A DNA stretch of 64,000 nucleotides from Buddleja alternifolia (GCA_019426215.1 CM033405.1:1341001-1405000); one strand, 5' to 3'. Shown: positions 1-11,449, counted from the stretch's first letter. Made by a program: numbers and translations. The notes: generated by a model from the letters alone, not told the origin.

Positions 1-186
1 ACCCAGGTCCCTATTTTTTATTTTGAAAGATTATACACAAAGCCCTCACTTATTGCGTAATTACCACGAACCCCTTCACTTTTTGGAAATACCAAAACAT
101 CCTCTCAAAGGATTAATTTATAAGGTTTACTGTGGTAAAACTGTAAAAAAATTTAAATACACAAAGGTGTAAATATAAAAATGCCT

Positions 187-706
187 TGCATAGGGAAACT
201 TTATGTAATTTCAATATCCTGGATCACAAAATTCTAAAAATTCATAACACAAACCATTTTCATTTAAATTCTACTTTTTTCAACTTAACTTTTTCAATCT
301 CCACTATCTATCACTCACTATATCAATCATTTCACATATTTATCAATCAACATCATTTCATCCAATCATTACTTTTTTATTCAATCTTCCACTTTTACTA
401 TATATTAATAATAAATTTCAAATTTCAAAATATATTAATATTAAATTAACTTTTTATATCTATCTATCTTATTCTATTATTTATTTATTCACATAATCAT
501 TTCACAAATAACTAACTCAATTATTTAACTCATCATACATCAACTAATTATTATTGATTTGACTCATTTTACAAATCTCAACCACTATTTAAAAACATAA
601 ACAAACACAACACACATCACATCAATTCTCTCACGAATCCACGTAGTACGCATTTCCCGAGAAATTTTCAGGATTTTATCTCAAAAACATAAACAAACAA
701 GGCCTA
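187..706. repeat. MITE-like dispersed repeat (copy 1)
   Basis: AT-rich non-coding DNA resembling the element at 53709-54149 in internal text (runs such as TATCACTCACTA) and in its right end, CATAAACAAACAAGGCCT. A fragment of the same kind lies at 40420-40620. The left border is unclear. The first 130 bases before it look like the end of the attacca-free foldback family seen at 2018-2287 (ATTACC ... CACTTT motifs). I see no gene in 1-940. Confidence 0.5.
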
Positions 707-943
707 AAGAACGAACCATAACTGGTTCATTAGATTGGCTCAGATCTATAAACTTAATCTTCAGCCCTTCTGAGACGAGCTTTTGAATCCAATTTCATCA
801 CAATCATCATCCTCATAATTTATATCTACAAGTTCCAACTAGTTCTACTAGACAAAAGCATAACTAAATATTACCCAGTTACATTATCCTTGTTACGAAC
901 CCCATACATCCACGTGACGGTCCATTCCTTATAGCATTTTAGG

Positions 944-3900
944 TCATTTCATGTCACATTCCACTTGAATTTCACCGCCTGCAGTACCATTGCATCGTGT
1001 AAGGTTCATATACAAAGCAAATATTAAGAATATAAAATCAAACAAAGATCAAAAGAGTTTACTCTTTAGATGCACTCCTAGGTTTGCCTGGGCATCAGCT
1101 TCCGTATTGTAGTCCTGATAAGATTTCAAAAGAAATGAGACGAGCATTGATAATTTACGAGAAGTAAGAAGGATAAAAACACTTGAGTTGGACTTTTGGA
1201 AATACTAAATCCAAAATATACACTCACGCAAGAATGTTGTACAAGTTCAAGCTAAATAGCAAAAGAAACTTGTGTTTTTATATTCTTTACTAACAATTTC
1301 TTAGGTTGTGTTTGAACTGAAGAATTTGAAACAAATTTCAAATTCGTCAATAAACCCATCGAGATTTGGATAATATCAAGTTACAATGGATTTTAAATTC
1401 TTTGGAAATCATTTTGAGCCATTTTTTCAATCATTACGGTTGATTTAAAACACACTTAATTTAGAGAAATTTAAAATCCACCCCTCAAATCAAAATCCCT
1501 CAATCCAAACACAGTTATAGAATTCAGGGTAACATCAAATGGATGACATATCCAATTCAACTTACTCTTTCAACATGACAGATTTGGAAAGTCATAAACT
1601 GATCCTTGAGCTCTTTAGCCACCTTACACAATTCAGCCATATTCTGAACTTTGGTTTTCCATAAACCCTGGACCTGTCCACAAGATACAATAACAAGGAA
1701 CGAGATTATACATGCACAGATATTATTTTTAGCATTCTCAATTTACCGAGTCCTTTTTTCAGTTCTTCCTATTTCATCTTGTGGGGATATATAAAGGAGA
1801 TAAGAAGAGAGATGAAAAATAGCATGAGGAAGATACTAATACCTGCATGCAAACAAGTTTAGAGTCTCCTTGAATGCGTATATGTTTGAACCCTTTTTGA
1901 AGAGCATATTTTAAACCTAAAATGGCGCCTCGATATTCAGCAACGTTATTTGTCGCAATACCCACGCCTTCACGCAATCGAAAAACCTATTATAATTCAA
2001 AGTCAGAATAATTGCAGAGTAAATTACACATACAACCCGTGCGTGAGACCCTAATTACGAAAAACACCCAAGATTTGAAAAATTAGCATAACTTTATAAC
2101 TAACTTCCCTTGTTAGTAAAACCATATTACAACTTCGCTATGTGTCAGTAAAACGGAAATTACAACTTTATGCCTATTTTTCGAGTGGTTAGGATTTGAC
2201 AAGGGATGTCTTGGTAATTTGCAAAACCTCAGGGGCTCGTGGTAATTACCCAAGATGTGAGGGGGGGTGCATCTATTTATCCCTAATATGTAAGATGTTG
2301 CAATAAATAGCAAAAGAAACCTCAAAGTGCCATATAGAATGTACCTTTTAAGGAGAGGAAAGCACAGAGACAGAGAGGTCAAAACGAAACTAGTGTAGAT
2401 ATAGTGTTGATGAGAAAGAAGAAAATACCATGCTTCCATCTGCTGCCCGTAGCACAGCGCCAGCACCAGCTTGTCCAGGGTTTCCCTTTGAAGCGCCATC
2501 AAACTCGACAACACAAGAACTCTGTAAAAGAAATGGGAAATGAAGCTTTGAAATATATATATAAAACCACTTCATACTAGAAAGCATCAAAAGTATTCAC
2601 ATATTATTAGGGTAAATTACAAAGACAGTCCCTGTATGGGACCCTCATTACGAAAAACACCCCGAGTTTGAAAAATATCATAACTTTCACTATCAATGAA
2701 AGCGTATTACAATTGCAACTCATGTCAGTAAGTAGATTACAGGATTGACAGGGCATTATGGCAATTGAGGTTTAAACCTCAGGGAGGTGTGGTAATTACT
2801 TGATAAGTGAAGGATTGTGCATGTAATGTTTCCAATTATTAGCACATCAGCCTACTAAAAAGAAGGTATTTAAGACAACATTTCAGTGAGTGGTATGTCC
2901 AAAGATTTAACTGACACAATTAAGATTGGTGCACAAAGTCAAGAGAATACATTTAAATTGGAACAAACGAACAACATTATCTTATATGACCGATGTATAC
3001 CCTCAAGGCATGAACTCAAGAGACATACATGTTTGTTAGTGTATGCTACTCATGTCGCAAAAGGAAATTGATATGAAATCAACTTACGCAATATGAAGAA
3101 ATTGGTGGACCTTGAAGGAAATTATCTAATTTGGCATGCTTCATTTGAGGATTTGCTACAAATGAAGCTGATCCAACTACGTCCTGTTGAGAAACCAAAA
3201 GAAAAATTATGGCAAAACTTAGAACAATTCGCTGTAAATAATCAAAACCAACAATAAAAAGCAACACATAAGAGAAGCTCAATGATCATAAACCATGCTA
3301 ATGGTGATTTACAATTCCTATTGTTACATACTCATACATATCTACTCCCGGGGCAAAAGTATTATTACTTGTCACAATACACAAAAGAAAATAGCAATAA
3401 TGAGATCATTCTAGTTGCATTATAGTGCAAGAAGCTCACTTGCAAATAAAAAAGCCAAAAGTATTAAATGAAACTCATTTGAGTTTGAGGTGAAGTAAAT
3501 TAATAGCCATCTCCAGAGTAAAGTCATAGTAGCATAATCACTTCAATACTACAAAAAGTAAATTAACTAAGAAATTACCTGTGGTCTCTTGTCTAAAGGG
3601 CTCTTGCCGGATGATTTATTATTAGACGAATTTGGTTGCTACAGAAAACAATTATGCCAATTAATATTTAGAAAATCCTGTCCTAGACAATATCAATGCT
3701 TCGCTTGCAAGCATATTAAATGTTTGAACAAGTACTAAATTTTGCTAAACAAAATCAATAGATTTGAGCCGTCCAAAAAACATTCAACTTTCACATACAA
3801 TTCAGAATCTAACCCGAAAAGGACACATGATGAGTTGGCCAAAACGAGTATCTTGCATATGGCTGGCATCAATAGAGTACATAGCGTTCTTAAGTCCACG

Positions 3901-4454
3901 AGAAGAGAGGTATTCCTCAGCTTCTTTAGACAAACCATGCCCTTTAAACACACTTAGAGGAGAATCCTACAAAAGAAACAAGTATGGACGAATCGGCACA
4001 CATATTCATCATCTTATATTCAAGACTTCAAAGTATTGATCATTTCAAAAAGCATGTAATTAATATTTTAGTTAGCATTAAAATTTCAAGTTCATATCAA
4101 TCTCGTAATTGTGAACCATATTATTTTGGTTAGCAACAGGCAATTATCCCATGTCAAAGCAAACGAAAATGGTTCAACTAGAAAAACTAATTAAGCAATT
4201 TAGCTTGAACCAATCGACTATAAATATTTGGCAATCCCCATTTAAATCAAAGCAAAGTTGATAATTCTTTCAAGTTTTAACTAATATCATAGCAATTTAC
4301 AACCTACATTACTCGAATACGAAGAAAACTTAAAGAGGGGATAAGAGAAAATTACAGAAGATTGAAGAACAGACTGTAGATCACTCATGCTTTTATAAAA
4401 TCCAATAGTATCCCCCTTCCGCACAACATAATAAGCATCCTTTTCATCCCCCAT
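944..4454 (-). CDS. RNase H1-like protein with N-terminal viroplasmin-type domain
   Basis: Nine coding exons give a 279-residue protein: 4454-4356, 3966-3814, 3638-3579, 3183-3088, 2521-2429, 1986-1843, 1673-1566, 1114-1063 and 978-944. All junctions are GT-AG and keep frame. Residues about 7-85 form the viroplasmin/RNHCP-like fold (AYYVVRKGDTIGFYKS, then KGHGLSKEAEEYL), which in eukaryotic RNase H1 binds RNA-DNA hybrid. The C-terminal half is RNase H, with all four acidic catalytic positions visible: D in EFDGASKGNPG, E in NNVAEYRGA, D in IQGDSKLV and D in NTEADAQAN. It should cleave RNA in RNA-DNA hybrids. Plant homologues occur in nucleus or organelles; I see no clear transit peptide here. 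The start is the first ATG of exon 1; an AG at 4468-4470 and a GTGATT donor at 4757 suggest a 5'UTR intron (4468-4757). Confidence 0.9.
1304..1514. mobile_element. Harbinger/Tourist-like MITE in intron 7 of the RNase H gene
   Basis: A 211-bp element with inverted ends GGTTGTGTTTGAAC and (reverse) CTGTGTTTGGATTGAG, flanked by TTA on both sides (1301-1303 and 1515-1517). A 3-bp TTA/TAA duplication is the hallmark of PIF/Harbinger transposition. A sister copy is at 46806-47031. Partial copies are visible near 50140-50285 and 52190-52310. Confidence 0.8.
2018..2287. repeat. Foldback repeat, GTAAATTACA family, in intron 5 of the RNase H gene
   Basis: Starts AGAGTAAATTACACATACAA and ends ATCTATTTATCCCT, with inverted segments such as GGTAATTACC. 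The same theme (GAxCCTAATTACGAAAAACACC ... CTCAxGGGxTCGTGGTAATTACC) recurs at 2611-2833, 19098-19312 and 48860-49120. It is non-coding and probably a MITE-like element. Confidence 0.6.
2611..2833. repeat. Foldback repeat, GTAAATTACA family, in intron 4 of the RNase H gene
   Basis: A second copy of the family at 2018-2287, in the same orientation and in the next intron. Its shared internal text includes ATTACGAAAAACACCCCGAG and a terminal GGTAATTACTTGATAAGTGA. Confidence 0.6.
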
Positions 4455-4757
4455 CCTTTCTTTCTACCTGCTTCTGAACTTCAATAGTTGCAACAAATTG
4501 AGCTATAAAAATAAGCAGAAAACCAAAAATTAAACACGCATTATCATTAGAATCAACTGGAAACCCTAATTCGTATCAGAATTAAATGGAAAAAAAATGG
4601 AAGAAAATTGGGGTTACGAAAATTAATATTAAAACAAGCACAAATTTCTTTGTTTAGTTCAAAAAAGTATTACAAATTCGATTCAGTCTATCAAAGATTA
4701 GAAGAAGAAAAAAGTAACAATCGGTAAAGAGATGAAAAAAGGAGAGAAAATAATCAC

Positions 4758-4822
4758 CTGTTGATCCTCGGGATTCAGCGCAGTGTGGAGTAAAGTGAAA
4801 ATGGTGCTGAAAAGAACACTAA

Positions 4823-4874
<52 letters not shown>
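4758..4874 (-). promoter_or_regulatory. Probable promoter and 5'UTR exon of the RNase H gene, with a (TA)n TATA region
   Basis: A pure TA microsatellite of about 25 units spans roughly 4825-4874. It lies just upstream (minus strand) of a likely 5'UTR exon that ends with a CAG|GTGATT donor at 4758. The placement fits a TATA region 20-60 bp before the start of transcription. This is inference from spacing; the transcription start is not visible. Confidence 0.45.
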
Positions 4875-4877
<3 letters not shown>

Positions 4878-4986
4878 GTATATATGGGCCTCTTGGCGGG
4901 AAAGTAGAAAGAAAATTATGTGGGCTAATTCTAAAGTCCGTCCCATATACTAAATACTGTCCAAGATTTTGAGCCCAAATTACTCT

Positions 4987-4987
<1 letters not shown>

Positions 4988-5018
<31 letters not shown>
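4988..5018. repeat. (GT)n(GA)n microsatellite
   Basis: Uninterrupted GT units run directly into GA units in intergenic DNA upstream of the RNase H gene. Confidence 0.85.
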
Positions 5019-5021
<3 letters not shown>

Positions 5022-5240
5022 CATCTTAATCTTAGTCTATTTTTAATATTTATTTGGCGGAATTTATCACTTTTTATGAAGATGTCATTTCGTGTCAAAT
5101 GTTGGAATTTGATGGTTTATTTCAATTGAATTTGTATACGATGATGTCATAATGACTTTATTATATATTATCCGACAGCTTGTAATTCACTTGAGTACAT
5201 ACCCACTTGAGTGATATGGAATGAACCAAATTTTATTTAT

Positions 5241-5354
5241 CTTAAATTGTACTTCCAACTGGTCCGGGCATCAAGATTCTTCGCTGGTGTGGTTGACCCA
5301 GAGCATGTTGATGCCTTAGCTGCTCGGAAGTCGGAACAACTAGATGGATAGATG
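5241..5354 (+). pseudogene. Unidentified short coding-like fragment
   Basis: One frame reads LVRASRFFAGVVDPEHVDAL followed by AARKSEQLDG and a stop. This has protein-like composition and is unlike the surrounding AT-rich intergenic DNA. No start codon or neighbouring exon is visible. It could be a captured exon or an old gene relic. I cannot name the parent family, and chance is possible. Confidence 0.25.
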
Positions 5355-5727
5355 GTTGTGCTTATCCGACCCCGAATTCTAAGAGCTCATAAGAATAACC
5401 TATTCTACGTTTAATAGACCTAAAATGAACAAGGAAAAAGATACAAGAGCTTCAGGTTCACTTGGCGCATCAAAAGTTACTGTATCGACATTCATTAACT
5501 TGCCCAAATGAAGCAATGAATTACAGAAAAGTACTCCTCCCATCAGCTTTCCGATCGTTGAGACAATAATACATTAGGATATATATCTCTTGCTTGGAGC
5601 TTCAATATTAGTCGATAACATTCTGGCAAAAAATTTCAACTAATTCTCTAGATGAGTGTCGTTCGGTCAGATTTCGTGTATGCTTCCTTACGGGACGATC
5701 CAAATCTCTAGCTCGATATCGAACTCT

Positions 5728-8335
5728 TCAAAAGCCTCTGGTAGCTGGAACTTGCTTCAGTAACTTGGCAAGATCATAAGATTTGAAATCTTTTCCATAA
5801 CATAAGCTAAGATCGAGTGGTGTATTCCCATCCTGCAATGGATTTTAAGCCGATTGGCTCACTCAGTAAGTAAAGATCGAATAATAGAATTTACAAAGAC
5901 GTCCCACTGATACAGAACAACAGGTAAAGAATTACGGGTCTGGGACAATCTGACACGACCAGATAAACAATGAAACAGTTCGGGTTTAAAATTAAATTCA
6001 AGAATTACCATATTTTTCCTTGTTCTGTCAGCGCCATTGACTAATAAAATCTTGGCTATATCACGATTTCTTGTTTGCATGGCCACGTGTAACGGTGTCC
6101 ATCCTTCCTACACGAACAAACGTATTAAAGACTGAGCTTATGAGGGTGCATTTGACAGTACTATTGCAGCCTATATTCGTAGAAGATCCTGGGACAATAA
6201 CAATCTCCCATCTAGTGGAACGTAGTATGGTTCACTATATACGGATGCTTGTGATTATCCCAAGACTCCTGAGTCCCTGAGTATCCGTTATTTAAACGTA
6301 AAGAACGTAAACTGGAAATCATCATTGTCCATATCGTGGAATGTTGCAGGTCCACTATACATGGAAAGTTGTGATTGCTATAGGACGTGCAATCCAGTAC
6401 TCCTTGAAAATCAATTACTCAAATAAAGTAGGTGAACTGGACAATCACAGCCGTCCATATTGTAGAATGTTGTATGGTTCACCATACACAGACGGCTGTG
6501 ATTACTGCAGGATGTGGAATCCAAGACTCCCTAAGAATCACTTATTCAAATGTAAACTAGCTAAAGTGGACAATCATAACCGTCCTCTATATCATGGAAC
6601 ATTGTACGGTCCACTTTACAAGGATGGTTGTGATTGTCCTAAAACCTGGAATCCAGGACTCCCCGAGAATTAGTTATTCAAGTGTAAAGTAAGCAAACTC
6701 ACATTATCAGCAACATTCACATCAACCTTGTATTTCATCAACAATTTGACTGTTTGTTTGGCACCTACTTGAGCAGCATAATGAAGAGGGGTAGCGCCAT
6801 CCTAGATCGAGGATAGATGAATTTCTATAATCCAAGAAATTAAAGAAAAATGGCTAAAACGACACATATCATTGATATAGTTGTCATACCCGATCCTTTG
6901 CTTCAGGATTTGCTCCTTTTCTTAAGAGATGACTAATCACAGCCTCTCTTTTACCAATAACTGCTAAATGCAGGGCAGTCAAGCCATCCTGCTCCACCAA
7001 TTTAACTCGTAACAATGCTCGATACTTCAAAGCATGCATTTATCGAACCAAGAATGTTACATGGTTAGAAATACGCGTACCTTATCAACTAGGTCAATAT
7101 TATAACCCTTCTCGAGCAGTCCATCCATGAACTTTATCTGTCCTGCTAATGCAAAAGTGTGGAGAGGCTTCCATTTTGCCTGAGTCACATAGTCGAAATG
7201 TAAGTAAATTCTCATGATTTGAACTTATCAAGTTCACAGGCTAAAAATATCATTTGTTCAAGAAATTCAGTTTTACTAAATAAAGTAACACATCGACAGA
7301 AAGAAATATTGCCATATTAAAAAGGCTAAAAGATAATGATTTATGTTGCACAAAAGATGTAGATATAAACTATTCAACTTACAGTTGATAATTTATCCAG
7401 GTTAGGATATTCATTCTGTTCCAAAATTGCTCTTTCTTCCGGTCCCAAGAGCTGTTCAACCTCTGCAAGAAACAAAAAGATTGTCGACACCATAATCTTT
7501 TCTAGGGTGAAAAACAAATCAAGCTACTACATGCTCGGCTATAAAAGCTCGTTTGAGCTTGATTCATTGACATAACAGATCAAGCTTGAACATTGTTTTT
7601 TGTTCAATAAGTTTTAAAGTTGGGCTTGATTAATAAAAAACAATAAAATATATTGCGAAAAAATAAAGTGCTCGAGCTCGACTCGATTAACAATGAAACC
7701 AAGTTTAATCAGCTCGTTATAATTCAAACAAGATTCATTTACAAATTCTAGTCTTTTCCTTGCTCTAAAACATCGAAATTCAGATCCATATAGAGTAGAA
7801 CATCATCTCATTTTCTTGACTCCAATTTATTGTCCTGAAAAATAACTAACCGCAATAACCTGAAATCTCAGAACACGGAAAACAATAAGAAATCAGCATA
7901 CTAATGTGATATGAAGAAATACAAACCTTTGATAAGATCTTCCTCATACTTTCTTACGGATAATTCATTAGAATTATTACTAACAACAGCTTTAGCAGTT
8001 CCATTGGCTTCCCAACCACTTTCGTAATCCAGGTCATTCTCTTCCTCGTCCTCATCCTCATCCTCATCTTCATCGTCGGAATCATCCTCAAATTCACTAC
8101 CATCACTCCCATCATCAGGTTCTTCCCACAACCCCTCGTAATTCGACAAAGCGTAAATCCTTCTTTTCGAATACACATTCGCAAAACGAACATGTGAATC
8201 GTTCCCTCTCTCCAAACACTCGACTACTTCAGTGTAATTTAGGCGGCGGTCGAAAGCTGGGATTGCTGGTTTAGCTACAATACTCAATTGTTGCTTCGGA
8301 TAGAGCATTGCAGTATTGGTCAGTGAAACTATCAT
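5728..8335 (-). CDS. EMB506: EMB506-type plastid ankyrin-repeat protein
   Basis: Seven exons encode 329 residues from the ATG at 8335: 8335-7927, 7462-7383, 7179-7081, 6988-6890, 6801-6703, 6107-6009 and 5832-5728. The four central exons are each exactly 99 bp, one 33-residue ankyrin repeat apiece. Repeat signatures include [10 protein letters not shown] and [19 protein letters not shown]; a fifth, terminal repeat is [20 protein letters not shown]. The N-terminal part has a basic, serine-containing leader suited to a plastid transit peptide, then an acidic tract of D and E, then the linker [20 protein letters not shown] that I associate with Arabidopsis EMB506 (315 residues), a plastid protein needed for embryo development that partners AKRP. 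An in-frame upstream ATG at 8425 would give 359 residues; the later start makes the better transit peptide. The name is by recall, not by search. Confidence 0.85.
6185..6665. repeat. Tandem array of four hairpin units in an EMB506 intron
   Basis: Four units of about 122-131 bp begin near 6191, 6316, 6438 and 6569. Each contains an inverted pair, best preserved in the third: AATCACAGCCGTCCATATT against the later ACAGACGGCTGTGATT. The array fills most of the 595-bp intron between the last two ankyrin exons. Related single hairpins occur at 17125-17195, 19400-19480, 19968-20060, 20165-20265 and 47605-47765. Confidence 0.75.
7515..7760. repeat. Degenerate GAGCTTG/GAGCTCG repeat in EMB506 intron 1
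   Basis: AT-rich text with repeated AAGCTTGA, GCTCGAGCTCGA and ACGAGC words. It resembles stretches at 20880-21070, 51340-51560 and 58130-58890. It is non-coding and its origin is unclear, perhaps decayed copies of the GAGCTCGAG-rich elements at 37.7-38.4 kb. Confidence 0.4.
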
Positions 8336-8739
8336 TTTATACTCAATGCTTAATCTTTGCCCGCAAAAGCAAAATTCTGAAGAAATAAAAGGAAGATAAA
8401 AAATGGCGTCAGTGAGGCATTTCATCGAACAGTTGGTGGGCTATATTCAATGATAGCGGGTGTTAATTGTTACCTTAATTACTACGTTGATGGAGCTAAA
8501 ATTCAAGAAAATAAGCAGAATTAGATGAACAATTTTCAGAAGTGGGATTAAACAATCCTGGATTCTTTACTTCGTTCACAATTTCCAATTAATTAACGTG
8601 TGTGTGTGTGTGGATATGAGCTGCAGCCCAACTCTTTTGCTCAACTCCGGGGGATTTTGTTCTGTTTTTCTTTTGAGGAGGATATTTTTAATTTTTTTGT
8701 TAGACTTTTTTAGGTATTATTATTATATATTTATTTTGG

Positions 8740-8945
8740 ATGACAAGGGCAACCCCACCGGAGTTGGTCGGGTAGCTAAATCTTTGTGCCTTAGGGCACG
8801 TGTTCGATTCCCCTTGTGAAAATGCCTATTGGCCTCCTCTGCTGTGAGCCTGTCAGCTATGAGCAACTTAGGCTGGCTTATCTCTCTTGTGTGATTTGCA
8901 AACTATTGCACAGGAGCGGGGTTTACCCAATACACACCCTAAGGG
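8740..8945 (+). mobile_element. tRNA-derived SINE
   Basis: The left part carries RNA polymerase III-like boxes: an A-box-like GAGTTGGTCGGGTAGCT and a B box GTGTTCGATTCC about 35 bp later. A non-tRNA body follows, ending near TTTACCCAATACACACCC. There is no complete tRNA cloverleaf, so this is a SINE rather than a tRNA gene. I did not find a convincing target duplication. Confidence 0.65.
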
Positions 8946-8955
8946 TAAATTATTA

Positions 8956-9180
8956 GGAGAAAATTACAAATTTAGTGTCCTAACTAACTGAAAACATGCA
9001 TAACACATAATTAATTATCGATCAAATTGAAACTTTTCAGTCAAAATTGAACTCAATTTGCGAGTTTTTCAAAGTTATAGTCCCTAAATTGTCAGCGGCA
9101 TTAATAACGGGACTATTTTTGCCACCTCTATAGTTACGAGATTAAATTTGCAATTTTGTCTTATTATTAGGGAAAATGTA
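8956..9180. repeat. Foldback-type intergenic repeat
   Basis: Non-coding DNA with text of the type GAGAAAATTACAAATTTAGTGTCC and a later GAGATTAAATTTGCAATTTTGTC, similar to other foldback repeats in the window. Borders are uncertain. The stretch 9180-9458 also holds no recognisable gene. Confidence 0.4.
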
Positions 9181-9458
9181 CTTCACCCCCTCGAAAAATT
9201 TAGTTTTTGCACTAACCCTAGTGGAAACTAATAAAAGAGACTATACCCTTCTAAACTTAAATGTTATAGTACCTTGCCCCAAAATTGGTTTTTTGGGCAA
9301 ACGACTATTGAAAATCCGTTATATGTCTGCCCATGCCACCTTTAAGGATATAGTCGTCATATAACATCTTAGCCACCAAAATAAACCTATTCTATATTGT
9401 CATTTCGCATAATTAAATAATTGTTTCTTTTAAGTGAGTGAATTTATTTTCGGCAAAT

Positions 9459-9748
9459 GGGAGGAAAATTGCATATAACCCCCTTGTGTTATCACTTTTT
9501 TATTGAAAACCCCCTTTATATTAATTTTTTTGCACGAAACTCCCTTGTGTTAGCCTAAATCTTGCAAAAAAAACCTCAATTCGTGTTAAATCCGCGGAAA
9601 GTAACATACACGCGCAGTGTATTTGATGTAGGGTTGGGGTTTCGTGCAGGGTTTAGGCTAGCACAAGGGGGTTTCATGCAAAAAAATTAACACAAGGGGG
9701 TTTTCAACAAAAAAGTGATAACACAAGGGGGTTATATGCAATTTTCCC
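9459..9748. mobile_element. Foldback MITE, GGGAAAATTGCATATAACCC family, copy A
   Basis: About 290 bp with long inverted arms: left AAAATTGCATATAACCCCCT and right GGGGGTTATATGCAATTTTC, with further nested pairs (TGTTATCACTTTTTT against AAAAAAGTGATAACA). The central non-palindromic segment contains TCCGCGGAAAGTAACATACA. Copy B at 41687-41940 carries this centre in the opposite orientation. No clear target duplication here. Confidence 0.75.
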
Positions 9749-11049
9749 GAAAAATTTCTACAATTAGGTGAAAAATAACGAGTAAATGGCAATTGACCCT
9801 CTGCCCCCAAAAATGGCTAACGAGTAATGACTGGCATGTGGTAGGTTTTTAGTGGTAGTTTGACCAAAAAAAAATTGAATTTTAAGTTTTTAGGAGGTAT
9901 GCTCTCTTTTTTGGTTTTCTAGAGGGATTAGTGCAAAAAATTTAAAAAAGAATTGGCGGGTGAAGTGCATTTTGCCCTTATTATTTTACTACTAAAGCTG
10001 CAAAATATTTATCCAATTATCATAAATGAATTTTATATTTTGGATCTACTCTATTCACGGATGAATCTAAGACAAGTGTTCAATATACAAATACAATCGA
10101 GTGTTTGTGAGAAAAATAAAAGTGAAATAAATTACTTATGTTTCATACATCAAATATTAAGTTTTTTTTTTTAACATGGGGACATGTGAAAACATTTTCA
10201 CCATAGTCTTTAAACGATTATTTTATTGAAGAAATTGGATTTTTCATCCAATGTCATTGAGATAAACTATTATTTTTCCTGCACCTAATGAGTTGTGTAA
10301 GTAAATTGAGTTAACTAGTCAAACTTAGAATCATGCAAGCTCATAAATATGAAAATGTCATAATCAAGCTTCTTAGAAGGAAATACATCATTATGCACGA
10401 TTGGTAAAATTCTTATATGAATCGGTTCTTCGATACCAAGCAGTCTTCTTAAAAATTTACTCAAAAACATAAACAAGCGTTGCCTCAAAAAAGCAATATG
10501 ATTTGAGATCTTTCAAATTAAGAATTTGAGATCAAGAACCTCATTTTGACTTGTGACGAAGAAAATTCTCAGCCAACAGAAATTCCTTAAATCCATCAAA
10601 AATACAAATTAAGCATGAGGGCGCAACACGGTAAACGCAACTGTAGAATGGCCTACTAATTCAAATCCCTACCGTGAAGCATTCTGATGAATCTTTCAAC
10701 AATTTGTAAAGGAAAAGTATAGTGTACTCAGCCCTCTGATTTCAAGTCTAGATTTATAAATGTTTACGTATAATGGATCCCACATGAGTCCATGTGAATG
10801 TTTATCAATTAGAGTCCCCAAAATTTCTAAGAATTAGGCGTAAGTTGACTACTATAATTTAGCAAGAAAATGATAACACTAACCTTATCAGTAATAATTT
10901 CAGCACATCAGAAGCAATTTGATGACAAAGTACAAAGCCAAGAAACATGAGAATAGTGCACAATTCTATTTACACATATATCTAAATCATTCCTATATTA
11001 ATAAGGTTTTCGTAGACTAATGACATAGTACCCAAAAAAAATATCATAA
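9749..11049. other. Intergenic AT-rich stretch, no gene seen
   Basis: I see short frames only, none with protein-like composition. A fragment resembling the end of the 53709-54149 repeat lies near 10440-10490 (ACTCAAAAACATAAACAAGC). Confidence 0.5.
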
Positions 11050-11390
11050 GCATCATTCTTGCAATCTACAATTAGTTTTTACAATCATTGAAAAAATGAA
11101 AAAACGATCGAAATGAACAATATATACCTCAACGTAGCAAAAAATTATAATAATTCTATGATACACCGGGAACAATATTCTTGCAATCAACAATCAGTTT
11201 TTACAATCACGGAAAATATTAAAAACTTTTGAAACAAGCAATATCTAACTCATAATTTTATGGCAGATCGGACCCAATATTCTTGCAATCTACAATCATT
11301 TTTACAATCACAAAAATAATTACGAAAATATAGAAAGGAACAATATCTAACTCAACGTAGAAGAAGATCATAATAATGTAGACCGCGACC
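11050..11390. repeat. Three tandem copies of a 103-120 bp unit
   Basis: The phrase TTCTTGCAATC(T/A)ACAATC is repeated at about 11057, 11171 and 11280, each followed by TTTTTACAATCA and later CAATATxTAxCTCAACGTAG. AT-rich and non-coding. Confidence 0.7.
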
Positions 11391-11449
11391 AATGGTCTCA
11401 GTTTACAATGCACCGTTGGATGCAGATGTATAATGGTAAAAAAAAAAAT

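Noticed and set aside
187..449. 87-residue frame as a gene
   Set aside because: Composition is dominated by F, I, H and S from AT-rich repeat DNA; the same repeat occurs at 53709-54149 in an intron.
3579..4454. Viroplasmin-type domain as a trace of an integrated caulimovirus
   Set aside because: It is spliced in frame to a complete RNase H domain with all catalytic residues. This fusion is the normal architecture of eukaryotic RNase H1-like proteins; no other viral gene is nearby.
8750..8815. tRNA gene
   Set aside because: A- and B-box-like words are present but no cloverleaf or acceptor pairing can be formed. The sequence continues into a SINE body.
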